DNA from: Alphaproteobacteria bacterium UBA6411
GTDB taxonomy: Bacteria > Pseudomonadota > Alphaproteobacteria > CAAGCB01 > CAG-977
DNA length: 56,558 bases
Direction of reading: 5' to 3'
NCBI GenBank assembly: GCA_002438565.1
Contig: DJPN01000016.1
Coordinates: 1-56,558 of the forward strand
The notes under the pieces were generated by a model. That model had not been told where the DNA came from, made no database searches, and worked only from the letters and a program-made list of their open reading frames with translations. The position numbers were made by a program, and so were the translations under genes. Shown here one piece after another: positions 34,593-42,588 of the stretch (position 1 is its first letter; each line of letters opens with the position of its first letter).

Positions 34593-36203
34593 GTGTTCCG
34601 TTTTCCCGTTTGCGATTTGAAACTGGGCGATGTCTTTCCCGTCAAAGCGACATTTTTAAACGCGGACGGACGGGGGCGTCACCTTGTCGGTTTTTTTGCC
34701 GAACAAAACGGACAGGCGCAGGACATTCGCGTGCTGTTTCCCGATGTTTGTTCCGAAACGCTGCGGGCGAATGTCAGTTCTGTTTTTTTGGGTAATCGGC
34801 TAAGCGGTAAAACGCCGAGCTTTTTCGTCGTTGAAAACGGGTACGCTTTGAACGCGGGGGCGGAATGGTTCGACGACGCCTGCGCCGGCAAAAACGGGCA
34901 ATGGCGGTTTGTTGCGCAACCGTCCAAAGACGGACTGGTCCCCGTTTTGCATCAAGGCGAAATCGTTTGGAAAAACGCCGACGGCACGATAAAGGAACCC
35001 GCCGTTGCCGGTAAAGCCGTTTTGCTGTGGCAGACCAACGACGGCAGAGTATGCCGCGTCAAGGGGCGGTTGTCGCACAATGCCGCGCTGACAACGATTG
35101 ACGGCAGCGATGCGGGTGTGGATTTGGATGTTGACGGCAAAGCCGCTTTCCGACTGCACATCGGGGAAAAGAACTTTGCCGCTTTGGTGCGCAACCGTAT
35201 CGGTTTCGGCGTTGACTTTGACGGATTGACGCAAATTGACGCGCTGACGGTTGAAATTCCGGACGATTTTGACGACACGCTGAACGCGGGGGATGCAAAC
35301 GGGCTGGCTGTTGAAGCGGCGGGTAGCCGTTTGACATTGAAAGGGACGGCGGACGCCGGCGTATACGCTTCTGCTTTATGGGGCGTCAAAGTCGAAACGG
35401 ATGCGCAAAAACCGTCCAAATGCGCTGTGAAGCTGACTTTTCAAACGCCGAACGGAACAATTGTCAAAACAAACGAAATCGGGATCCAAAACGAAGCGGA
35501 ACGGATTGCGTCCGCTTTGGAATTGCCTGCGTCTTTGCCGAATGTCGCGGCCGGAAAAACGTTCGTGTTTACGCCGCCCGTGTTGGACAAAGATGACGAC
35601 TTGCCCGCTTTTTTAACTCGAGCCGAGCCTGTCAAAGCGATAGGCAGAACCGTTTTAATCACGGGGGCGACAAGCAAAACCGGCAAAGAAGCGGCATACG
35701 CTTTGGCGGCGCGGGGATGGGATGTTTTGCTGCAATGCAAAACCGCGTCGGCCGAAATTACACATTCGGTTGACGATTTAAATCGTAAATTCGGGGTTAA
35801 GGCCGCTTATATCCGCGCGGATTTCACCGATGAGGCGGAGCGCGCCGGATTGATAAGGACGCTGTCCGAAACGTACGGGACGCTTGATGCGGTGGTGAAT
35901 GCGGCGGGATTGCCCGTTGGCACGCTGCATGACGCTTTCGCGCCCGTTGAAACCGCCGTTGTGCTGGCGCAGGAACTGGCGCGCCAACTGCCGAAAGGAA
36001 AGACGGGCGCTTTTGTTCAAATCATCCGTCCCGCCTCCGGTTTTAACGGAATACTGGCGCAAAAGGCGTTGGAAACGTTTGTCGACGAATTTCAAGTGCA
36101 AAACGTCCGTCTGGTCTGTGCCGTCGAAGAAAAAAATTGTATCGAAACCGTTGTTTCGGGGCTTGACAGCGTCTTTGCCGATTCCCTCAATAAAGCCAAA
36201 TGA
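34593..36203 (+). CDS. Two-part protein with a degenerate C-terminal SDR domain
   Basis: The 536-residue protein starts with GTG at 34593 behind AAGGGGG. The first 350 residues show no family I recognise but look like a beta-rich fold. From about residue 350 an SDR-like Rossmann domain follows: VLITGATSKTGKEAAYALA, then VNAAGLPVG (NAAG). The catalytic YxxxK is replaced: at the expected site the sequence reads FNGILAQKALETF, so the Tyr is an Ile or Asn while the Lys remains. It follows the DprE2-like gene by 13 bases and may add to the same surface-sugar pathway, perhaps as a non-catalytic or altered oxidoreductase. Confidence 0.65.
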   Translation: MFRFPVCDLKLGDVFPVKATFLNADGRGRHLVGFFAEQNGQAQDIRVLFPDVCSETLRANVSSVFLGNRLSGKTPSFFVVENGYALNAGAEWFDDACAGKNGQWRFVAQPSKDGLVPVLHQGEIVWKNADGTIKEPAVAGKAVLLWQTNDGRVCRVKGRLSHNAALTTIDGSDAGVDLDVDGKAAFRLHIGEKNFAALVRNRIGFGVDFDGLTQIDALTVEIPDDFDDTLNAGDANGLAVEAAGSRLTLKGTADAGVYASALWGVKVETDAQKPSKCAVKLTFQTPNGTIVKTNEIGIQNEAERIASALELPASLPNVAAGKTFVFTPPVLDKDDDLPAFLTRAEPVKAIGRTVLITGATSKTGKEAAYALAARGWDVLLQCKTASAEITHSVDDLNRKFGVKAAYIRADFTDEAERAGLIRTLSETYGTLDAVVNAAGLPVGTLHDAFAPVETAVVLAQELARQLPKGKTGAFVQIIRPASGFNGILAQKALETFVDEFQVQNVRLVCAVEEKNCIETVVSGLDSVFADSLNKAK

Positions 36204-36551
36204 AAGGGATAAAATACGAGTCTTTTTGCCGTCGTTTGCCTGCTAACCCTTAGGATACAACGAGTCATCCGCTTTTCAAAAAAGTTATCCACAGATTTTG
36301 CGGTTAGTCCAAGCGAAAAAAGAAATCAAGAAAAACTTGTTGCATTTTTTTAAAAATAAAACTTGATTATTAAAAATATAAAAAAATCAACAAGTTAGCA
36401 AAACTGCCTAAAAAATAGGCAAACTGGTGAAAGGCAAGGGAAACTCTGAACTGAGGCGGTGTGAAAAGCAAGTTTGCACAGACTTATCCACAGGTTTGGG
36501 GAAAACTTTTAAAAAAGGGTAAATTTTAAAAAATCCTTTGGAATCAATCAG
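36204..36551. other. Candidate origin of replication (oriC-like intergenic region)
   Basis: This 348-base gap holds two perfect DnaA boxes TTATCCACA in the same orientation at 36285-36293 and 36484-36492, 199 bases apart. Between them lies an AT-rich stretch (about 36331-36400). It has nested inverted repeats: AACTTGTTG (36334-36342) with CAACAAGTT (36388-36396), and AATCAAG (36324-36330) with CTTGATT (36362-36368). An IHF-consensus site (AATCAA-N4-TTA, 36385-36397) overlaps the core. A small hairpin GCCTA/TAGGC lies at 36406-36420. No dnaA, parAB or hemE lies nearby in the window, so a DnaA-regulated uvrC promoter is the alternative. Confidence 0.55.
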
Positions 36552-38408
36552 ATGAGCGAAAATAACGGAACGATTGAACTTTCGGATACGAACGAATCCG
36601 CGGAAACCTTGACAGGGGCGGCTTATGTCGCGTCCAGACTGCCGTTTTTTCCGACGCAGTCGGGCGTGTACCGCATGCTGAGCGAAACGGGCAAGGTGCT
36701 GTATGTCGGCAAAGCGAAAAACCTGCGCCGGCGGCTGGAAAACTATTCGCATCCCGAACGCAATTCCGTGCGCATTCAGCGCATGATTTCCCAAATCCGC
36801 CATATCGAAATCATCGAAACGGCGACGGAAGCCGAAGCGTTTTTGCTGGAAAACGATTTAATCAAGCGTCTGAAGCCCTATTACAACATTTTGCTCAAAG
36901 ACGACAAAACCTTTCCGCATATTCTGCTGACGACAAAGGACGAGTTTCCGCAGCTGCTGAAACACCGCGGGGCGAGGACGCGCAAGGGCGAATACTTCGG
37001 CCCGTTTGCGTCGGCGCTGGCGGTGAACGAAACGCTGACGATTTTGCAAAAGGCGTTTTTGCTGCGTTCCTGCACGGACAACGTGTTCAAAAACAGGACG
37101 CGCCCGTGCCTGCTGCATCAAATCAAACGGTGCTCCGCCCCGTGCGCGGGCAAGATTTCCGTCGCCGATTATCAAAAACTGGCCGGCGAAGCGTGCGCTT
37201 TCATGCAGGGGAAAAGCACCAAAATCCAGCAGGAACTGGCGCAAAAAATGGAACAGGCGAGCCAAGAGATGAACTATGAAACCGCCGCCGTTTACCGCGA
37301 CCGAATCCGCGCGCTGAACCAGATTCAAGCGCAAAGCCTTGATTTGGGCGGAATTGACGAAGGCGACGTTCTGGCGGTTTATACGGAAAGCGACGAAGCG
37401 TGCATCGAGGTGTTTTTCTATCGCGGCGGGCGCGGCGGGGGAAGCTACGCGGCTTTTCCGACCCAAGTCGCGGGACAGTCGGCGGGCGAGGTTTTGCAGG
37501 CGTTCATCGGGCAGTTTTACACAACGCATCCCGTTCCGAAAGAAATTCTGGTCAACGTCGATTTGCCCGAACGCGAACTGGTCGAATCCGCTTTGAACGT
37601 CAAAATCGCCGTCAATGTCCGCGGGGCGCGCAAACGGCTGGTTGACCGCGCCGAAATGAACGCGCGCGAATCGCTGATCCGCCGCCGCATGGAGGGCGCG
37701 GCGCGGGCGGAGCTGATTGAAAAGCTGGGCGAGCTGGTCGGCGCGAAAACGCCCTTGAAGCGCATCGAAACTTACGACAACAGCCATATTCAAGGCACAA
37801 ACGCGGTCGGCGCGATGGTGGTGGCGACCCCCGACGGATTTGACAAGAAGGCTTACCGCAAATTCAACATCATCGGCGACGGTTTTACGGCGGGCGACGA
37901 TTTCGGCATGATGCGCGAAGTGTTGACGCGGCGGTTCAAGCGCGGGCTGGACGAACACAATTTGCCCGACTTGATTTTAATCGACGGCGGCGCTGTACAG
38001 CTGAAAGTCGCTTTGGACGTGTTGAAAGAACTGAACGTTCCCGATGTCATCGCCGTCGGCGTCGCAAAGGGCGAGGACAGAAACGCGGGCAGAGAAACGC
38101 TTTATTTCGCCGACCGCGAGCCACTGCATCTGGATTTTGACAACCCCGTTTTGCACTATGTTCAGCGCCTGCGCGACGAAGCGCACCGCTTTGTCATCAC
38201 GACGCACAGAACCAAGCGCAAAAACGCGACGCTGATTTCGGCTTTGGACGATTTGAAAGGCGTGGGGGCGAAACGCAAGAAAGCGCTGCTGCAGCATTTC
38301 GGGTCCGTGCGGGCTTTGCAAAGCCTCAGCCCCGACGAGATCGCAAAAGTTGAGGGCATCAGCAGGACTTTGGCGAACCAAATCTGCGATGCCCTCAAAA
38401 AGAAATAA
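36552..38408 (+). CDS. uvrC: UvrC, excinuclease ABC subunit C
   Basis: The 618-residue nuclease has the N-terminal GIY-YIG domain (SGVYRMLSETGKVLYVGKAKN), a UvrB-binding UVR segment (EQASQEMNYETAAVYRDR), the RNase H-like C-terminal nuclease domain with FDNPVLHYVQRLRDEAHRF, and helix-hairpin-helix motifs at the end (LKGVGAKRKKALLQHFG). It makes the dual incision in nucleotide-excision repair after UvrAB. It has no strong SD; the start lies 60 bases after a DnaA box. Confidence 0.98.
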   Translation: MSENNGTIELSDTNESAETLTGAAYVASRLPFFPTQSGVYRMLSETGKVLYVGKAKNLRRRLENYSHPERNSVRIQRMISQIRHIEIIETATEAEAFLLENDLIKRLKPYYNILLKDDKTFPHILLTTKDEFPQLLKHRGARTRKGEYFGPFASALAVNETLTILQKAFLLRSCTDNVFKNRTRPCLLHQIKRCSAPCAGKISVADYQKLAGEACAFMQGKSTKIQQELAQKMEQASQEMNYETAAVYRDRIRALNQIQAQSLDLGGIDEGDVLAVYTESDEACIEVFFYRGGRGGGSYAAFPTQVAGQSAGEVLQAFIGQFYTTHPVPKEILVNVDLPERELVESALNVKIAVNVRGARKRLVDRAEMNARESLIRRRMEGAARAELIEKLGELVGAKTPLKRIETYDNSHIQGTNAVGAMVVATPDGFDKKAYRKFNIIGDGFTAGDDFGMMREVLTRRFKRGLDEHNLPDLILIDGGAVQLKVALDVLKELNVPDVIAVGVAKGEDRNAGRETLYFADREPLHLDFDNPVLHYVQRLRDEAHRFVITTHRTKRKNATLISALDDLKGVGAKRKKALLQHFGSVRALQSLSPDEIAKVEGISRTLANQICDALKKK

Positions 38409-38417
38409 GGCGTTTAA

Positions 38418-39887
38418 TTATTCGGGCTTTTTCCCGACGGGTTCGATGTCAGGGGCTTTGTGCGCGAACGCTTCGACGCATTTTGCGCCTTTTTTCGGAT
38501 CGCAGACAACGCCCGCGCCGGCGATGCACCCGCCTTCGCACGTCATCATTTCAATCAAATTGCCGGGGGCTTTGCCCTTCGGGTACGTTTTGAACAGGCG
38601 CAGCATCGCGGGTTTGATGCCGTTGATGCAGACGGGGTTCAATTCGACTTCGCCGTTGATGGCGACGCGCACCGCTTCGGCGACGCCGCCCGTGACCGCG
38701 AACGCGCGGCCCTGGGCCGACGGAATCGCGTCGAATTCGGCGGGGGCGCAATCGTTGACGATGATGTCGGCGGCTTTGAACAAAGCGTCCAGTTCTTCAA
38801 ACGTCATGACGAAATCGACTTGATCGTCGTTCATGCCTTCATAGCGTTTGGCGACGCACGGACCGACAAAGACCGTAACCGCGTCGGGCATGTCTTTTTT
38901 GACCATGGCGGCGGTGTAGTGCATCGGGGTTGCCGTGTCGGAAACGAACTGAGCCAGTTCGGGAACGTGGCGTTTCACCACTTGGATGTAAGCGGGACAG
39001 CATGACGTCGTCATGAACTGGTCGCCGCGTTTCATGCGTTCGATGAATTCCATGGCTTCCTTGCGGGTGGTTTCGTCGGCGCCGACGGCGACTTCGACGA
39101 CATTCGAGAATCCCAAGCCTTTCAAAGCGGAAACGACTTTTTCGACGCCGCCCTCAAACTGACCCGCAATGGCGGGGGCGAGCATGGCGACGACCTTTTT
39201 CTTGTCCGTGACGACGGCGCGCAGAATGTCAATCAGCTGGGAACGTTCCATCACCGCGCCGAACGGGCAGGCGCGCATGCAGCGGCCGCAGGAAATGCAT
39301 TTGTCGAAATCGATTTCCGCGCGACCCGAAGCGCCGTGGTGAATCGCGTTGACGGGGCAGGCGTTTTCGCACGGAACAATGCGTTTTGCAATCGCCTGAT
39401 ACGGACAGGCTTCTTTGCATCGGCCGCAGTTTTTGCATTTGTCGGGGTCGATGTGGGCTTTGCCGTTGCCTTCAAAAGAAATCGCGCCGAAAGCGCAGTT
39501 GCGGACGCAGGCGCGGGACAGACAGCTTTGGCACAATTCGGTGACGACGTGCGACGACTGAACACATTCGTTGCAGGCGATGTCCAAAACGGTCATCACG
39601 GGCGCGGTCGGTTTTTCACGCACCAAAGCGCGGCGCGCGTATTCGGACAGCGGAGTGACTTCGTCGTCTTCCTCGACGCGGAAACCCAAAGCCGCCAAGC
39701 AGCGGGTGCGCAGAATGGCGCGTTCCTTGTAAATGCAGCAGCGGTACGCTTCGGTATCGTGCGGCGGACGGATTTCCAACGGCAGGTGATCGACTTCGTC
39801 AATCAGCGTGTTTTTCAAAAAAGCCCGTGCCAAACGGGTCAGAATTTCGCGGCGGAAATAGGTGGCGTTATCTCTGATTTCTGTCAT
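38418..39887 (-). CDS. Monomeric [FeFe]-hydrogenase, group-B-like
   Basis: The 489-residue protein carries the three H-cluster signatures: TSCCPAY (294-300), GPCVAKRYE (342-350) and EMMTCEGGC (446-454). It also has two 4Fe-4S ferredoxin motifs, CKNCGRCKEAC (151-161) and CISCGRCMRAC (197-207), plus additional N-terminal cysteines. The TSCCPAY and GPC variants of the usual TSCCPxW and MPC motifs fit the group B hydrogenases of anaerobes. Such enzymes evolve or sense H2; oxygen sensitivity implies an anaerobic life. The maturases HydE, HydF and HydG are not in the window. An exact TATAAT on the minus strand lies about 47 bases upstream of the start. Confidence 0.9.
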   Translation of the reverse strand: MTEIRDNATYFRREILTRLARAFLKNTLIDEVDHLPLEIRPPHDTEAYRCCIYKERAILRTRCLAALGFRVEEDDEVTPLSEYARRALVREKPTAPVMTVLDIACNECVQSSHVVTELCQSCLSRACVRNCAFGAISFEGNGKAHIDPDKCKNCGRCKEACPYQAIAKRIVPCENACPVNAIHHGASGRAEIDFDKCISCGRCMRACPFGAVMERSQLIDILRAVVTDKKKVVAMLAPAIAGQFEGGVEKVVSALKGLGFSNVVEVAVGADETTRKEAMEFIERMKRGDQFMTTSCCPAYIQVVKRHVPELAQFVSDTATPMHYTAAMVKKDMPDAVTVFVGPCVAKRYEGMNDDQVDFVMTFEELDALFKAADIIVNDCAPAEFDAIPSAQGRAFAVTGGVAEAVRVAINGEVELNPVCINGIKPAMLRLFKTYPKGKAPGNLIEMMTCEGGCIAGAGVVCDPKKGAKCVEAFAHKAPDIEPVGKKPE

Positions 39888-40064
39888 TTAAAAGCCCTTT
39901 GTTTGCAAGCTGTGGGGAAAATAAATCAAGCGGATTATAACATCTTTTCCCCCAAAGTATAGCAATTTCAGTCCTGCGTCCTTTTTTTTATAGTCGTGTT
40001 GACATATGGTCATCCGCGCCGCCCGCGTCGTACACTGAAGGAAACGCAACCAAGGGGGATTTTG
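39888..40064. promoter_or_regulatory. Divergent regulatory region between hydrogenase and PTS genes
   Basis: On the minus strand an exact TATAAT lies at 39934-39939 without a convincing -35 box, presumably the hydrogenase promoter. On the plus strand a TATAGT at 39989-39994 is the best -10 candidate for the PTS genes. A 13-base near-palindrome TGAC-ATATG-GTCA at 40000-40012 lies just behind it and could be an operator. Confidence 0.4.
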
Positions 40065-42578
40065 ATGACTGAGGACAACATTTTACGTTTGCTGGCGCCC
40101 GTTTCGGGAAAAACCGTGCCGATTGAATCGGTGCCCGACGAGGTTTTCGCGCAAAAGACCGTCGGCGACGGAATCGCGATTGCGCCGTCGTCTTATGTGC
40201 TGTGCGCACCGTGCGCGGGGACGATATCGACAATTCATTCTGCGCATCACGCGCTGACTTTGTCAACGGCGGACGGCATTGACATTCTGATGCACATCGG
40301 ACTGGACACTGTCATGCTTAAAGGCGATGGATTTGAAGTCTTTGTCATCAAAGGACAAACCGTCGAAGCGGGGCAGCCGCTGATTGCTTTTTCGCGCGAA
40401 ACGCTGGAAAGCAGGGGCAAAAGCCTTTTAACCGAAATCGTTGTCGCTTCGGGTGAAAAAACGGCGGGCTTGAAGGCGTTCGCCAACCGCGACGTCAAGG
40501 TCGGCAAGGATACGGTTTTGGAGGTCAAACTGAAACCCGCCGCCCCAAAAGAATTTGCAAAAGCCGAGCAAACAGCGACGTCATGGCAAATCGGCATTAA
40601 AAATCCGGCGGGGATTCACGCGCGTCCAGCCGCTGTTTTGACCGCCGCGGCAAAGAAATACGATTCCGATATCGTGCTGATGAAAGACGAACGCGAAGCC
40701 AATGCGAAAAGCGTTGTCGCCGTTATGGGTTTGGACGCGGCGAAAGGCGACAAAGTGCGTTTGAAAGCGACGGGAGCGGATGCGGCGGAAGCGCTGAAAA
40801 CGCTGCTTCCACTGTTGGAAAGCGGATTGGGCGAGGATTTGACCAAAGCCCCCGAACCCGCCGTTCCCGTCATCGAAAAACAAACGGGAAAGGCGGACGC
40901 ATTTTACGGTGTTCCCGCGTCGAAAGGCGTGGCTTTGGGCGTGGTCGTGCAGCTGCAGGACGTGTCAATCGACGTCGAGGAATTCGGCGGGCAGGTTGCG
41001 GACGAAAAGGAAAAACTGACCGCCGCTTTGAATGAAGCGCGGCTTGTGCTGACGGATTTATACGACAAAACGGCGGCAAAAACGGGCGTGGAATCCGCCG
41101 CAATCTTTAAAGCGCACGGGGAATTGCTGGACGATCCCGAAATGCTGAACGCGGCGCAGGCTTTGGTTGAAAAAGGTCGAAGCGCGGCGTTTGCGTGGCA
41201 GCAGACCGTTGCCAAAACGGCGGCAAAATTCGCAGAAATGAAAAATCCCATGCTGGCGGCGCGGGCGAACGACGTGCGCGATGTCGGCAAACGCGTTTTG
41301 CGGCTGATTACGGGCGAAGTGCAGGAAAAGCCGAATTTGCCCGACAACGCGGTTTTGATTGCCGAGGACTTGACCCCGTCCGATGCGGCGAGCCTTGACC
41401 GCAGTAAAACGGCGGGCTTTGCGACGGTCGGCGGCGGGGCTGTGTCGCATGCCGCGATTTTGGCGCGCTCCATGGGGATTCCGGCAATATCGGGACTGTC
41501 GCGCGATGTGCTGAATCTGTTGAACGGAACGGCGGTTTTATTGGACGGCACGCAGGGCGTTTTGTATCCGAACCCGTCGGAAGAACTGCAAAAGAAAGCG
41601 GCGGAAACCGCCGAAGACGATAAGCGCAAACGCGCGGCTTTGCTGGCGGACAAGGATTTGCCCGCCGTTACGACGGACGGCGTTTCCGTTGAAGTCGCGG
41701 GCAATATCGGCAGCATCGAGGGCGCGGCGGAAGTCGTCGTAAACGGCGGCGCGGGCGTTGGTCTGCTGCGTTCCGAATTTCTGTTTTTAGGGCGCAAAAC
41801 TCCGCCGTCCGAAGACGAACAAACCGCCGTCTACAAAGCGATAAAGGACGCTTTGGGCAAAGAGCGCGGCCTGATTGTCCGCACGCTGGACGTCGGCGGG
41901 GACAAGCCGCTGGACTATCTGCCTTTGCCGCCGGAAGCCAATCCGTTTTTGGGCGTGCGCGGCATTCGGGCGAGCTTGAATTCCGAAGCTTTGTTCCGTT
42001 CGCAGATTCGGGCGATACTCCGCGCGGCGGACGGCGAAAAAATCCGCGTGATGTTTCCAATGATTGCGGCTTTGGACGAACTGCGGCGCGCCAAGCAAAT
42101 CGTCGAAGAAGAACGTCTGGCTTTGGATGCAGAACCGCTGTCAATCGGGATGATGATTGAAGTGCCCGCCGCGGTGCTGAATGTTGAAACTTTTGCCAAG
42201 GAAGTCGATTTCTTTTCCATTGGCACAAACGATTTGACGCAGTACATCATGGCGGCGGACAGGGGAAACGCGGCTTTGGCGGCATTGTCCGACGGGCTGA
42301 ATCCCGCGGTGCTGAAAGCGGTCAAAATGACCGTCGAGGGTGCGCGAACATACGGCAAGTGGGTCGGCGTGTGCGGCGGATTGGCGGCGCAGGAAGCGGC
42401 GGTGCCTTTGCTGGTCGGGCTGGGCGTGTCGGAACTGAGCGTGCCGCCCGCGGCGATTCCCGCGGTCAAAGCGCAAATCCGCGCTCTGGATTTCAAAAAA
42501 TGTCAGGCGTTGGCGGACAAAGCCGTGCTGATGCAGTCGGCCGCCGCCGTGCGCGAAGTGGTCAAGTCTTTCAAATAA
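40065..42578 (+). CDS. Fused PTS protein: EIIA(Glc)-HPr-Enzyme I
   Basis: From the ATG at 40065 (AAGGGGG upstream) the 837-residue protein has three phosphotransfer domains in order. EIIA of the glucose type: HHAL His 62 and ILMHIG His 77. HPr: NPAGIHARPA with His 185. Enzyme I: GGAVSHAAI with His 462, followed by the PEP-binding barrel (GVGLLRSEFLF, SIGTNDLTQY). All phosphoryl-carrier histidines are present. This layout matches NagF-type multiphosphoryl transfer proteins, which pass phosphate from PEP to the EIICB partner encoded 10 bases downstream. An upstream GTG at 39996 would read through the promoter region and is rejected. Confidence 0.93.
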   Translation: MTEDNILRLLAPVSGKTVPIESVPDEVFAQKTVGDGIAIAPSSYVLCAPCAGTISTIHSAHHALTLSTADGIDILMHIGLDTVMLKGDGFEVFVIKGQTVEAGQPLIAFSRETLESRGKSLLTEIVVASGEKTAGLKAFANRDVKVGKDTVLEVKLKPAAPKEFAKAEQTATSWQIGIKNPAGIHARPAAVLTAAAKKYDSDIVLMKDEREANAKSVVAVMGLDAAKGDKVRLKATGADAAEALKTLLPLLESGLGEDLTKAPEPAVPVIEKQTGKADAFYGVPASKGVALGVVVQLQDVSIDVEEFGGQVADEKEKLTAALNEARLVLTDLYDKTAAKTGVESAAIFKAHGELLDDPEMLNAAQALVEKGRSAAFAWQQTVAKTAAKFAEMKNPMLAARANDVRDVGKRVLRLITGEVQEKPNLPDNAVLIAEDLTPSDAASLDRSKTAGFATVGGGAVSHAAILARSMGIPAISGLSRDVLNLLNGTAVLLDGTQGVLYPNPSEELQKKAAETAEDDKRKRAALLADKDLPAVTTDGVSVEVAGNIGSIEGAAEVVVNGGAGVGLLRSEFLFLGRKTPPSEDEQTAVYKAIKDALGKERGLIVRTLDVGGDKPLDYLPLPPEANPFLGVRGIRASLNSEALFRSQIRAILRAADGEKIRVMFPMIAALDELRRAKQIVEEERLALDAEPLSIGMMIEVPAAVLNVETFAKEVDFFSIGTNDLTQYIMAADRGNAALAALSDGLNPAVLKAVKMTVEGARTYGKWVGVCGGLAAQEAAVPLLVGLGVSELSVPPAAIPAVKAQIRALDFKKCQALADKAVLMQSAAAVREVVKSFK

Positions 42579-42588
42579 GGGGGCGGAT

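Noticed and set aside
36526..36551. CtrA sites (TTAA-N7-TTAA) in the origin candidate
   Set aside because: TTAA pairs in the region have spacings of 13 and 16 rather than 7, so no CtrA box can be claimed.
39996..40064. Upstream GTG start for the PTS fusion protein
   Set aside because: It lies inside the promoter region; the ATG at 40065 has a good SD and matches the EIIA domain start.
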